From contig JANQJN010000139.1 of the NCBI GenBank assembly GCA_028281625.1, positions 1 through 37,452 on the forward strand: a DNA stretch of 37,452 nucleotides. The letters run 5' to 3'. Source of the DNA: Emcibacteraceae bacterium (lineage in GTDB: Bacteria; Pseudomonadota; Alphaproteobacteria; Sphingomonadales; Emcibacteraceae). Shown piece after piece: positions 8,174 through 16,645 of the stretch (position 1 is its first letter; every line of letters begins with the position of its first letter). The translations under genes were made by a program, and so were the position numbers. The notes under the pieces were generated by a model that was not told the origin of the DNA, ran no database searches, and worked only from the letters and a program-made list of their open reading frames with translations.

Positions 8174-9931
8174 TTGGGTATCAAAACAAGCGAGATCGAA
8201 ACCGTGGGGGCAGCAATCGATCTGAATATAGAAGCGCTGAACCATTACATTGAAGACAAATGTGGCGGTAAAGAGTATTTTTTTGGCGCTTGGTCAGTGA
8301 CTGCGTTTTCGGTCAATACTCCAAAATTGGATCCCAACATACAATTAAAAAATGGATCTAACTGGTTTGCGCTGCGAAATGGTGCAGAAGTTGTGGACGG
8401 AATAATTTTTCCGAAAAGTTCCGGAAATGAAAATCAGCTAACCGTTTTTCGTGGCTATCTGGCTGAAGAAAATATTCATTCATATTCTGATCCAAATCGG
8501 GTGAAAGACTATTGGTCAGAGGACATAGACAGGCGCCACAACGGCGTATTTTGTTCGGTGACCATAAGCCCGGATGGCTCCGAACTAACTATTATTACGG
8601 ATTTAATTGGGATAGGACCCATTTTTATCAGGCGGGTGGATGATTTCGTATTCTTTGCATCCACACCGGCGTTGCTTGCCATGGAAGACGATAGTCTTGA
8701 CCAAAGTGCATGGTTTAACCGTATATTCAATGGCAACATTCCCGGAAGAAATACGCTGATTGAACAGATCAGAATGCCAGAGCATGCGAGCATTACGACT
8801 TTTACCAAACAAGGGATGGAACAGCGTTACTGGTTAAATCCTAATGATCTTCCCAATGGTGAAAAGCCAGTTAAAGCCGATACAATAAACGGCTCAGAAA
8901 AAGTTTTTGCCAAAGTTATGAAACGCTGTGAGAGCCTCGCTTTTGGTAAAACAGTGCTGACTTTTTCAAGTGGTTTTGATAGCCGTCGCATACTCGCACA
9001 CCTTATGAAAGATCAGGTAACTTTTGAAAGTTGTCTTATGCAGATGCCGGATGCGGACGGATTTGATGTGGATGCACCGTGTGCTGAGATTATCGCCAAA
9101 GACTATAAGTTTCCGTACAAAATTTTCGACTATCCCAGTGAGGAAAAATGGCTTCCAATGGATTATCAGCGTCTCTATTCTCTTGACGCCCTAAGCCAGT
9201 TTCACACTTGGTCGGTGCCATTTTTCGATCATTATTCGGGTCAAAAAATAAGCGTTTATGATGGCATGGGTGGCGATCTTTTTGGCTACAATGGCTGGAT
9301 TTTCTTTAATCACATTAAAAAGATGCTGCCAAATGCTCCACTCGGTTTCTTGAAGCCCGGTGCTCTACCAACTTATGACCAGGTAACTGCAGAAACGCTT
9401 GCGTTTCAGAACAGGCAGCCAGAAGGTCCTAATCAGGCCATGCTGACATTTGCACTTTGGCAGACACGAAAGGCCACCAGTACATGGGGGACGCAACAGG
9501 CAAAGCCGGGGCAGCTTTTCCTCTACCCTTATTTTGATCTTGATTACATCGAAGAAATGCTGAGCTATGCGCTTCCTGATAAAGATATGTTCAAACCACA
9601 AAGAGAAATATTACATAGATTTTGGCCTACGCTCGCGAAATATAAAGGTAGCAGGGATATGCCGATGGCCCCTGCCAATATTGGTGAACAGCGTAACAAA
9701 AATGAAGAATATGTTCTTAAACATATGACGCGGGAACTACATAACATCGGTGGCCTGGATAATGGCTTAGGAAAAATGCTCACATTCAAGGCCAGAGTGA
9801 TACTCTTTTTATCGCAGTATTTTTCAGTGTTTCCACGAAAAACGATCTGGTGGACCAAACAGGTTGTAGAGGTTTTCTTGTGGTGGAAAACACGTCCCTT
9901 TGTCATTCGTATAAGATCAGGAAATAAATAA
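8174..9931 (+). CDS. Asparagine-synthase-family protein without a glutaminase Cys (paralogue 1)
   Basis: About 585 residues. The frame is closed by a stop at 8159-8161 and contains TTG codons at 8162, 8168 and 8174; GGAG at 8164-8167 lies six bases before TTG 8174, which I choose. Numbering from 8162, residues 1-210 resemble the N-terminal Ntn-like half of AsnB proteins (TDLIGIGPIF and the following FFASTPALL match the core), but there is no Met-Cys start, so no glutaminase nucleophile. The ATP-pyrophosphatase loop is S-S-G-F-D-S-R at 269-275, and YDGMGGDLFG near 366 is the second conserved nucleotide-site motif. The family adenylates a carboxylate and transfers an amine; asparagine synthetase, beta-lactam synthetase and lasso-peptide cyclase are members. 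The substrate here is unknown. A paralogue lies at 11699-13207. Confidence 0.82.
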   Translation: MGIKTSEIETVGAAIDLNIEALNHYIEDKCGGKEYFFGAWSVTAFSVNTPKLDPNIQLKNGSNWFALRNGAEVVDGIIFPKSSGNENQLTVFRGYLAEENIHSYSDPNRVKDYWSEDIDRRHNGVFCSVTISPDGSELTIITDLIGIGPIFIRRVDDFVFFASTPALLAMEDDSLDQSAWFNRIFNGNIPGRNTLIEQIRMPEHASITTFTKQGMEQRYWLNPNDLPNGEKPVKADTINGSEKVFAKVMKRCESLAFGKTVLTFSSGFDSRRILAHLMKDQVTFESCLMQMPDADGFDVDAPCAEIIAKDYKFPYKIFDYPSEEKWLPMDYQRLYSLDALSQFHTWSVPFFDHYSGQKISVYDGMGGDLFGYNGWIFFNHIKKMLPNAPLGFLKPGALPTYDQVTAETLAFQNRQPEGPNQAMLTFALWQTRKATSTWGTQQAKPGQLFLYPYFDLDYIEEMLSYALPDKDMFKPQREILHRFWPTLAKYKGSRDMPMAPANIGEQRNKNEEYVLKHMTRELHNIGGLDNGLGKMLTFKARVILFLSQYFSVFPRKTIWWTKQVVEVFLWWKTRPFVIRIRSGNK

Positions 9932-10001
9932 TCTTTTTGCTGGCATTTTGCCTCATATAAAATAAAAATGTCTGTCAGTTATTGTGATAAACACAGGCTT
10001 T

Positions 10002-10991
10002 ATGAAAATGAGTGACGAAAATTATCCAACGTTCAAAGATGTGGTCTCTGCCGCGGAAGCAATTGATGGCCTCGCAGTGAAGACGCCGCTTCTAAAATGT
10101 GAACATTTATCCGATATGCTGGATGCCGAAATTTATGTAAAGGCAGAATGCCTACAGCGGGTCGGAGCCTTTAAGTTTCGTGGTGCCTATAATCGGCTTA
10201 GTCGCCTGAACGCGGAAGAACGTAATCGCGGTGTAGTAGCTTATTCATCTGGTAATCATGCACAAGGCGTGGCAGCTTCTGCCCAAATTCTTGGTATCAA
10301 TGCGACCATCGTCATGCCGGAAGACAGCCCAAAAATGAAGCTGGAAAACACGAGAAACTATGGCGCTGAAGTGATTACCTACGACCGGGAAAATGAAAGT
10401 CGTGAAGAAATTGCTAATCAAATTTCAGAGGAACGCGGATGCATCGTTGTGCCATCTTTCGCTGATTTTTACATTATCGCGGGGCAGGGCACGGCCGCGC
10501 TCGAGGCAATTGAGCAAGCTAATGAAAAGGATGTTGATTTTGATCTATTTATGACACCGGTTGGTGGAGGAGGGCTAATCGCTGGCTGTTCACTTGCCGT
10601 TAAAGAGCTTAGCCCGGACACAGAAATTTACGGTGTGGAGCCAGAAGGATTTAATGATGTACAGCGATCCATTGAAACGGGCACACTTGTTAAAAACGAA
10701 CGTGCGTCGGGATCTCTTTGTGATGCGATCCTTACACCCGTCACCGAGCAAATGAATTATGACATTATGGCCGAAAATCTTTCTGGTGTTTTGACAGTAA
10801 CCGATGATCAGGCACTGAGCGCCATGAAATATGCTTGGGAAAAAATGAAACTTGTGGTCGAGCCAGGAGCCGCGGTAGCGTTAGCGGCAGTGTTAAACGG
10901 TAAAATCGACGTAAAAGGTAAAAATGTCTGCCTGGTTCTGAGTGGTGGCAATGTGGATGAGGAAACATTCATAAGGGCGTTGGAAAGTTAA
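10002..10991 (+). CDS. PLP-dependent threonine/serine dehydratase
   Basis: About 329 residues of the fold-type II PLP family (biosynthetic/catabolic threonine dehydratase, serine racemase). The PLP lysine is in AFKFRGAYNRL, the substrate-carboxylate loop is SSGNHAQG, the phosphate-binding glycine loop is PVGGGGLIAG, and LSGGN near the end closes the cofactor site. The catalytic core stands alone without the C-terminal ACT-like domain of IlvA, so it is probably not feedback-controlled by isoleucine. It converts threonine or serine to the 2-oxo acid and ammonia, or racemises serine; these cannot be told apart here. Starts are possible at GTG 9984, ATG 10002 and ATG 10008; AGG at 9995-9997 favours one of the ATGs. 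The next gene begins two bases after its stop, so they share an operon. Confidence 0.9.
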   Translation: MKMSDENYPTFKDVVSAAEAIDGLAVKTPLLKCEHLSDMLDAEIYVKAECLQRVGAFKFRGAYNRLSRLNAEERNRGVVAYSSGNHAQGVAASAQILGINATIVMPEDSPKMKLENTRNYGAEVITYDRENESREEIANQISEERGCIVVPSFADFYIIAGQGTAALEAIEQANEKDVDFDLFMTPVGGGGLIAGCSLAVKELSPDTEIYGVEPEGFNDVQRSIETGTLVKNERASGSLCDAILTPVTEQMNYDIMAENLSGVLTVTDDQALSAMKYAWEKMKLVVEPGAAVALAAVLNGKIDVKGKNVCLVLSGGNVDEETFIRALES

Positions 10992-10992
10992 G

Positions 10993-11559
10993 ATGACCGA
11001 TGAAATTGGAAAGCAGGCAAATGGTGGTGGGATGCTCTATCCCTTTAACGGCATTTGGCCATCCATTACTGACGATTGTTTTATCGCGCCGGGTGCCCGT
11101 ATCATTGGTGATGTGCATATTGGTGCTGGAAGCAGCATTTGGTTTAATGTTGTGATTCGTGGTGACGTAGGAAAAATTCGTATTGGCGCGCGCACCAACA
11201 TTCAGGATGGTTCGGTTGTTCATGTGAGCTCCGGTGGCATTCACACGACAATTGGTGACGATGTGCTCATTGGTCATATGGCGCTTATCCATGGCACAAC
11301 GATTGATAACGGTGGATTTGTCGGCTTTAATGCGGCGACCATGGATAACTCTCATATCAAGAAAAACGGTATGCTTGCTGCGGGCTCACTTCTAAGTCCT
11401 GGAAAAGTGATTGGTGAAGCAGAACTTTGGATGGGCAGGCCTGCTAAATTCAAGCGAAATCTTGACGCTGAAATGCTTGTCAATAACGCAAAAGGATCAA
11501 GAGGATATGCTGAAATAGCCGCGGAATATCTTGATGAGTTCCAAAATATCAAAAAGTAA
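10993..11559 (+). CDS. Gamma-carbonic-anhydrase family (hexapeptide-repeat) protein
   Basis: A 188-residue left-handed beta-helix protein with repeated hexapeptides such as ARIIGDVHIGAGSSIW and ARTNIQDGSVVHV. The three metal-binding histidines of the gamma-carbonic-anhydrase family are present as H77 (VVHVSS), H95 and H100 (IGHMALIHG). The C-terminal helix follows the usual GMGRPA-type turn (here WMGRPAKFKR). Members include Cam-type carbonic anhydrases and the PaaY/CaiE/YrdA group, some of them thioesterases, so carbonic anhydrase activity is likely but not certain. It is translationally close to the preceding dehydratase (one base between genes), a pairing that suggests co-expression. The product is predicted to be cytoplasmic. 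Confidence 0.9.
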   Translation: MTDEIGKQANGGGMLYPFNGIWPSITDDCFIAPGARIIGDVHIGAGSSIWFNVVIRGDVGKIRIGARTNIQDGSVVHVSSGGIHTTIGDDVLIGHMALIHGTTIDNGGFVGFNAATMDNSHIKKNGMLAAGSLLSPGKVIGEAELWMGRPAKFKRNLDAEMLVNNAKGSRGYAEIAAEYLDEFQNIKK

Positions 11560-11566
11560 CAATTTG

Positions 11567-11601
11567 TTATTTCTTTTTTGCTAGATAATGAAAAGAAATA
11601 A
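11567..11601. repeat. AT-rich inverted repeat between the hexapeptide gene and paralogue 2
   Basis: An 11-base arm at 11567-11577 (TTATTTCTTTT) pairs perfectly with 11591-11601 around a 13-base loop. It begins eight bases after the gamma-carbonic-anhydrase-like gene. No U run follows, so it may be an RNA-stabilising 3' hairpin or a regulatory site rather than a canonical terminator. Confidence 0.35.
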
Positions 11602-11698
11602 GAGTTGGTTTCCAAGTATTACAAGTATTGATTAGGGTACATGTCAGGCCCTGGTGACTTATATTTTTTGAATTTTAAGCAAGATAGGAAAAACAAGA

Positions 11699-13207
11699 AT
11701 GTTAAAACGGGGCGAGTTCGGCGAAAGAACAATAGTTCTTAAAAAGATCGGGCAGGACATCGAGGCGTCAGGGGATAAAGAAGTCTTTTTCGGTTACCGA
11801 ATGGGTGGTGAGGACAGCAGACACGGTGTATTTTCACAGTGGAAATTTGAAAATGATACACTCACTTTTATCAATGACCAATTTGGCTTTTTTCCAACCT
11901 ACTATTATCAAGATGAAGATACGTTTGCCATCTCCAATGCACCACTTGCTTTGCTTAAAATAGCTAAAATTAAGGAGCTGGACGAAGCAGCGCTTGCGGT
12001 ATTTTTTAGGATGGAAATGTTTATTGGTGATATGTCACCCTTTAAAGGCATCAAAGCTCTGCCTCCAGGTGTTACTCTTACTTATGATAGTAACGGACTT
12101 TCTATGGTTCAGGATCATGTGGCAAAGGAAGGTATTCTTCGCACGGATATATCCTTGGAGGACTCTATCACAAAATTTGCTGAGTTGTTTCAAAAGGCAA
12201 TTGAAAAATATCGTGATGCTGGCTTTAAGAAGATAGGTGTTCCTTTATCTGGCGGGAGAGACTCGAGACACATTTTGCTCGCACTTGATCGTGCTGGTAT
12301 TCCCGTGCATAGCGCCCTTACCACGAAATCCCAAGCGCCAAAGCCTGAAGAAGATTCAATAATTGCGGCGAAAGTGACGGAGGCAATGGGTGTCAATCAT
12401 GTAATATTCGATCAGCCCGCAGTATCTTTAGAACAAGAATTGGAAAAAAATGAAGTGGGTAACTTCATTTGTCTTCATCACTCCTGGATATTGCCACTAG
12501 CTCATCATTTGGAAGAAAACGAGTTTGATGTCATCTTTGATGGAATATGCGGCGGAACTCTATCTGCAGGTGAGTTTCTTGAGAAGAAGTGGCACGAACT
12601 ATACAAGCAGGGAAAATATGAAGAAATTGCCGACGACGTTCTGGATGATGAAGGTAGTCTGGGCAAAATGATTGGTGTTGAAAATCAACAAAAATACAGT
12701 CGGGAACTTGCCGTAAAAACCTTCGCAGCTGAACTTGAAAAGCACAAAGATGCGAATAACCCGCTAGCTCAATTCTCATTGTGGAACCTTTCTCGAAGAA
12801 GTGGTGGTGCTTCCAGTTGGATGCTGCTGCATCGCAATTGCAATGTGATTGCGCCGTTTTTAGATCCTGAAGTATATGAGTTTCTAACTTCGTTACCGGT
12901 AGAGTATTTTTATGATCATACATTTCATACGAAAGCAATCTCTCAATTTTATCCTGAGTATGCGCATGTACCTTATGAAAACAAAAATGCACCAGGTCGC
13001 CAAGTGACGAAATTGGAAGCAGTTGTTCAATCGACGAAAATGCTGTTCTACTATCTTAAGAACCTTGGCAATGGAAGTATGATTAGGGATGGATTTATTA
13101 TTCCAAGAACAATCAAGAGTATATTGTTCAAGTCATATTATTATCAGGAGAATAGCATACACTATATGCCAATCTACCTGAATGACATTGAAAGGCACCT
13201 GAAATAG
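11699..13207 (+). CDS. Asparagine-synthase-family protein without a glutaminase Cys (paralogue 2)
   Basis: A 502-residue relative of the gene at 8174-9931. Shared landmarks are the Ntn-like core (NDQFGFFPTYYY, then SNAPLALL, residues 59-86), the P-loop-like ATP-pyrophosphatase motif LSGGRDSR (183-190) and FDGICGG near 281, the equivalent of YDGMGGD in paralogue 1, with the usual Asp replaced by Thr after G-G. The N-terminal half is about 80 residues shorter than in paralogue 1 and lacks the Met-Cys start, so glutamine hydrolysis is not expected. It should activate a carboxylate with ATP and couple an amine, or it may have lost activity; no substrate is evident. AGGA lies nine bases before the ATG. 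A 33-codon ORF in another frame overlaps its start (see findings). Confidence 0.82.
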   Translation: MLKRGEFGERTIVLKKIGQDIEASGDKEVFFGYRMGGEDSRHGVFSQWKFENDTLTFINDQFGFFPTYYYQDEDTFAISNAPLALLKIAKIKELDEAALAVFFRMEMFIGDMSPFKGIKALPPGVTLTYDSNGLSMVQDHVAKEGILRTDISLEDSITKFAELFQKAIEKYRDAGFKKIGVPLSGGRDSRHILLALDRAGIPVHSALTTKSQAPKPEEDSIIAAKVTEAMGVNHVIFDQPAVSLEQELEKNEVGNFICLHHSWILPLAHHLEENEFDVIFDGICGGTLSAGEFLEKKWHELYKQGKYEEIADDVLDDEGSLGKMIGVENQQKYSRELAVKTFAAELEKHKDANNPLAQFSLWNLSRRSGGASSWMLLHRNCNVIAPFLDPEVYEFLTSLPVEYFYDHTFHTKAISQFYPEYAHVPYENKNAPGRQVTKLEAVVQSTKMLFYYLKNLGNGSMIRDGFIIPRTIKSILFKSYYYQENSIHYMPIYLNDIERHLK

Positions 13208-13277
13208 TAATATTTGAATATTGCTCTAGTATGTGATATAAATCTGTCACTACTAATTTATTTTTTGGGGGATTTCT

Positions 13278-13634
13278 GTGAGAAAGCTTTTTCTTTTTGT
13301 CTGGCTTTGCATGATGCCATACCAAGCATTTGCTGTGAATACATATACCAACTCCTACTACACTATTTCAACACTCAGTTTTATTTCATCGACAGATACT
13401 ATTGTTAATGCTGATCTGAAAGGAACGCTTGAAGTAAGATTTACAAACACTCTGACTTGGCTAGGAGGATCATGTAACGATGCTTGGGTGTATGTGAGAG
13501 ATGATGACGCACATTTGATTGCGGGGATATTGACTGCAAAATCTACTGGTAAGGCGATCCGATTATTTGCAGACGATGTGGATAAGCCCAACGGACTTAC
13601 TTATTGTTTTCTAAGAGGGTTTTCATATAATTAA
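13278..13634 (+). CDS. Small exported protein with one cysteine pair, unknown function
   Basis: A 118-residue product. GTG at 13278 is chosen because a GGGGG run lies six bases upstream and the next residues make a good signal peptide (MRKLFLFVWLCMMPYQAFA, cleavage after residue 19). The mature chain of about 99 residues contains cysteines in GGSCNDAW and LTYCFLRGF, well placed for one disulfide, between predicted beta strands, with a central helical stretch (LIAGILTAKSTGKAIRLF). The order strand, Cys, strand, helix, strand, Cys, strand resembles a class of roughly 100-residue secreted proteins seen in marine bacteria, and the fold could be OB-like, but this is only pattern resemblance. It follows paralogue 2 by 70 bases on the same strand and may be co-transcribed. 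No function can be assigned. Confidence 0.65.
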   Translation: MRKLFLFVWLCMMPYQAFAVNTYTNSYYTISTLSFISSTDTIVNADLKGTLEVRFTNTLTWLGGSCNDAWVYVRDDDAHLIAGILTAKSTGKAIRLFADDVDKPNGLTYCFLRGFSYN

Positions 13635-13658
13635 GCCCTGCTTAAGCTAAATTTTAGC
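13631..13658. repeat. Two adjacent short palindromes after the small exported protein
   Basis: TTAAGC/GCTTAA with a three-base loop (13631-13645) includes the stop codon and is followed directly by GCTAAA-T-TTTAGC (13646-13658). No U run follows, so these are not a standard terminator. They lie between the small exported protein and the AGCS symporter operon. Confidence 0.25.
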
Positions 13659-13736
13659 AAGATCGTTGCTTTAAATTTGAATCTCTTTAAAATCACTCCC
13701 AATTAAAAAAATACAAAATATTGTTGGGAGTTCTAT

Positions 13737-15146
13737 ATGCAAGCGATGTTCGCTGATTTTTCAGCATGGTTGAACCAGTATGTCTGGGGTCTTCCAATGC
13801 TGACACTTCTTCTCGGAACCGGGATATACTTGACGGTTGGTTTAAAATTTATGCCGGTTCGGCGCTTGAAGGCGGGATTTAAGCTCCTTTTTAGTAAAAA
13901 ATCCAACACACATACTGAAGAACATGACGGCATCACGCCGCTTCAATCATTGATGACAGCGCTATCCGGAACAATCGGTGCGGGGAATATTATCGGGGTG
14001 GCTTCCGCGATCCTGATCGGCGGTCCCGGTGCCATATTCTGGATGTGGATGACGGCGCTTTGTGGTATGGCAACCAAATACGCGGAAGCGCTGATGGCGA
14101 TCAAATATAGAACTCGTGACCATGACGGCATGTTGATCGGTGGCCCAATGTATTATGCTAAAATCGGCTTAGGTCGAGGTGGATTGTGGCTTGGCGGTGC
14201 GTATGCTGTAGCGATGGTAATTGCAGGCCTCGCCACGGGTCATATGGTGCAGGCTAACGCTATTTCGGTGGTACTAAATGAAAACTTCGGTGTCAGCAAC
14301 TGGATTACAGCTGTTGCGCTATCGGCCATCGTTTTTGCGGTGATCATCGGTGGCTTGCAATCAATTGCACGGGTGGCTGAGTTTACAGTACCGACAATGA
14401 GCGTTCTGTATCTTTTATTTGGCTCTGCTATTCTTGTGATGAATGCCGGACAAATTCCCACAGCTTTCGGTCTTATTTTTGACGGCGCGATTAATGGAAC
14501 TGCAGCCGTAGGCGGGTTCGCTGGTGCTGCCATCAGTGCAGCGATCCAACAAGGTGTGTCAAGAGGACTTTATTCAAACGAAGCAGGCACAGGTAGCGCG
14601 GCAATCGCCCACGCATCATCTGAAACAAAAGATCCGATCAGGCAAGGTGAGATCGCCATGCTGGGAACGGTTATTGATACGATCATAATTTGTACTTTTA
14701 CATCATTGATTATTCTTACCGTCCAGATTGAAATGGGGGGTGTCACACAGTCTGCGTGGCTATTTGGTGATGACGGAAACTCCGGTGCAACACTAACCTC
14801 ACAGGCCTTTGCTGCGGGTGTGCCCGGAGGTGGTTATGTGGTGATTTTTGGTCAGTTGATATTTGCATTTACCACAATTATTGCCTGGAGCCTTTATGTG
14901 GAGCGGGCTGGTGTGTTTTTGAGTAATGAAAAATTCAAAATTGTTTTCCGGACCATGAGCGTCGCAATTGTTTTCCTCGGCTGCGTAGGGGAATTTGCAA
15001 CCATATGGGCATTTGGCCTTGCATCACTAGGCCTAATGGCGGTGCCAAATTTGATCACATTGCTTCTTAAAAGTCCGGAAATTTTCGCAATGACCCGCGA
15101 AGCTCATGAAGAACGACAAAAATTAGAAAGCCAGAGTGCAGAATAA
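13737..15146 (+). CDS. Alanine or glycine:cation symporter family (AGCS)
   Basis: A 469-residue inner-membrane protein with about ten hydrophobic helices. Signatures of the AGCS family (Na+- or H+-coupled alanine/glycine uptake) are visible: TALSGTIGAGNIIGVA early, GGPGAIFWMWMTALCGMATKYAEA, and GVSRGLYSNEAGTGSAAIAHA in the middle. The length is typical. GGGAG lies six bases before the ATG. The NSS transporter gene starts 23 bases after its stop, making an operon of two Na+-type amino-acid carriers from different families. The exact amino acid is not readable; alanine or glycine is the family norm. Confidence 0.94.
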   Translation: MQAMFADFSAWLNQYVWGLPMLTLLLGTGIYLTVGLKFMPVRRLKAGFKLLFSKKSNTHTEEHDGITPLQSLMTALSGTIGAGNIIGVASAILIGGPGAIFWMWMTALCGMATKYAEALMAIKYRTRDHDGMLIGGPMYYAKIGLGRGGLWLGGAYAVAMVIAGLATGHMVQANAISVVLNENFGVSNWITAVALSAIVFAVIIGGLQSIARVAEFTVPTMSVLYLLFGSAILVMNAGQIPTAFGLIFDGAINGTAAVGGFAGAAISAAIQQGVSRGLYSNEAGTGSAAIAHASSETKDPIRQGEIAMLGTVIDTIIICTFTSLIILTVQIEMGGVTQSAWLFGDDGNSGATLTSQAFAAGVPGGGYVVIFGQLIFAFTTIIAWSLYVERAGVFLSNEKFKIVFRTMSVAIVFLGCVGEFATIWAFGLASLGLMAVPNLITLLLKSPEIFAMTREAHEERQKLESQSAE

Positions 15147-15169
15147 AGTAATAAGGAAAAGGGATTAAA

Positions 15170-16525
15170 ATGGCGATTAGTACAAAACATGAAATGACCA
15201 GCCACTGGAAATCGCGGACAGGGTTTCTGCTCGCGGCAGTTGGCGGTGCAGTAGGGCTAGGAAACATCTGGCGGTTTCCGTTTGAAGCGGGCCAAAATGG
15301 TGGTGCGGCCTTTGTAATTATATATGCGGCCTTTGTGATTATTATTGGTTTTCCACTGCTTTCCGCTGAAACCATGCTTGGTCGATATGGTAAGCAGGGT
15401 GCGATCACCAACTTCGGTCATGTGGCACGTATGGAAAATGTTTCGCAAAACTGGAAATATGTCGGTTGGTTTATTGCGTCCTCTGCCTTCATTTTATGTT
15501 CCTACTATAGCGTTATTGCAGGCACCACAGGTGCTTACGCGGTTGAAGCGGTCATGGGAACTTTCGCTGACATAACACCGGAAGGTGCGGTCGAGCTTTA
15601 TGCAAGTTATTCGGAAAGCCCATTGAAACTCACTTTCTGGCACGGCCTGTTCATGGTGGTTTGCGCGATTATTCTTTCCAACGATCTAAACAGCGGAATT
15701 GAGAAAATGACGTCCATCGCGATGCCGATATTTTTCTGCCTCTTGCTGGCTCTCATTATTATGGGCGCGGTTATAGGTGATTTTGGTGCTGGGATCGCGT
15801 TTTTGTTTGAACCGGATTTCTCCAAAGTGAATGCAGGGGTAATCATCAGCGCGCTGGGTCAGGCGTTTTTCTCGATCGGTGTTGCGCTGGGGATTATGCT
15901 TACCTTTGGCGCTTATCTGCCGCAGGAAACATCGATCGTAAAATCGGCCTTTATCATTTGTATCGCCGATACATGCGTTGCTGTGTTTGCAGGACTTTCC
16001 ATTTTCCCAATCGTATTTGGATTCGGAATGGAACCAAATGTTGGATCTGCTCTGGTCTTTAACACCATGACGGTTGCTTTTGGGCAACTGGAATATGGAA
16101 GAATTGTTGGAACCGCTTTCTTCACATTACTTGCTATTGCCGGTTTTACAACGCTCCTGGCGATGATGGAACAAATGGTGAGCTATCTGAATAAGTTTTA
16201 TGATATGGCGCGCAGTAAAGCTGCAATGCTCGTGGCCGGCTCAATTTTCTCAGTGGGTATGCTTTCTGTATTTTCAACCAATATCCTGGCGCACATTACT
16301 TTTGCGGGAATGAACCTCTTGGATAGTTTTGACTGGTGGATCAATAAGGTGGGGCTGCCGCTTGGTGGTTTAATTACTGCGATTTTTGTGGGCTGGGTGA
16401 TCAAAAAGCAGAATGTACTTGAAGCATTTGGTGAAAATGAAAGCCATCTCGAACTCATCTACGCACTGATTAAATATCTTTGTCCGCTGGCGATTGCAGT
16501 GGTGTTTGTTTCGCAGTTCGTATAG
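15170..16525 (+). CDS. Neurotransmitter:sodium symporter (NSS/SNF) family transporter
   Basis: A 451-residue membrane protein of the LeuT-like NSS family, which imports amino acids with Na+. The first-helix signature WKSRTGFLLAAVGGAVGLGN followed by IWRFPFEAGQNGGAAF is unmistakable and supplies backbone contacts to substrate and sodium. About eleven to twelve transmembrane helices are present, and the C-terminal tail is short. Bacterial NSS proteins carry leucine, tryptophan, tyrosine and similar amino acids; which one here is unknown. AAGGAAAAGGG precedes the ATG. It is the second gene of the operon with the AGCS carrier and is followed by a hairpin terminator. Confidence 0.95.
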   Translation: MAISTKHEMTSHWKSRTGFLLAAVGGAVGLGNIWRFPFEAGQNGGAAFVIIYAAFVIIIGFPLLSAETMLGRYGKQGAITNFGHVARMENVSQNWKYVGWFIASSAFILCSYYSVIAGTTGAYAVEAVMGTFADITPEGAVELYASYSESPLKLTFWHGLFMVVCAIILSNDLNSGIEKMTSIAMPIFFCLLLALIIMGAVIGDFGAGIAFLFEPDFSKVNAGVIISALGQAFFSIGVALGIMLTFGAYLPQETSIVKSAFIICIADTCVAVFAGLSIFPIVFGFGMEPNVGSALVFNTMTVAFGQLEYGRIVGTAFFTLLAIAGFTTLLAMMEQMVSYLNKFYDMARSKAAMLVAGSIFSVGMLSVFSTNILAHITFAGMNLLDSFDWWINKVGLPLGGLITAIFVGWVIKKQNVLEAFGENESHLELIYALIKYLCPLAIAVVFVSQFV

Positions 16526-16555
16526 TCCACTAAAAAATTAGCGATTTTTATGTAG

Positions 16556-16580
16556 AATCCTGTTCCCCGAACAGGATTTT
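16556..16580 (+). terminator. Rho-independent terminator of the symporter operon
   Basis: A perfect 10-base stem (16556-16565 with 16569-16578), a CCC loop and a short run of four Ts (16577-16580, two of them in the stem). It lies 30 bases after the NSS gene. The T run is short, so efficiency may be moderate. Confidence 0.6.
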
Positions 16581-16645
16581 GCTGTTATGAGAGTGCGCAA
16601 ATTGTGGTAATTTGAATACCACTGAAAAACCATAACCAGAGAAAG

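Noticed and set aside
11588-11635. A 15-codon ORF beginning at ATG 11588
   Set aside because: It has no ribosome-binding site and overlaps the arm of the AT-rich inverted repeat; it is most likely chance.
8174-13207. A lasso-peptide gene cluster
   Set aside because: Asparagine-synthase-like genes suggest it, but I see no B-type protease, no transporter of that type and no convincing precursor with a leader and a Gly/Ser-start ring ending in Asp or Glu.
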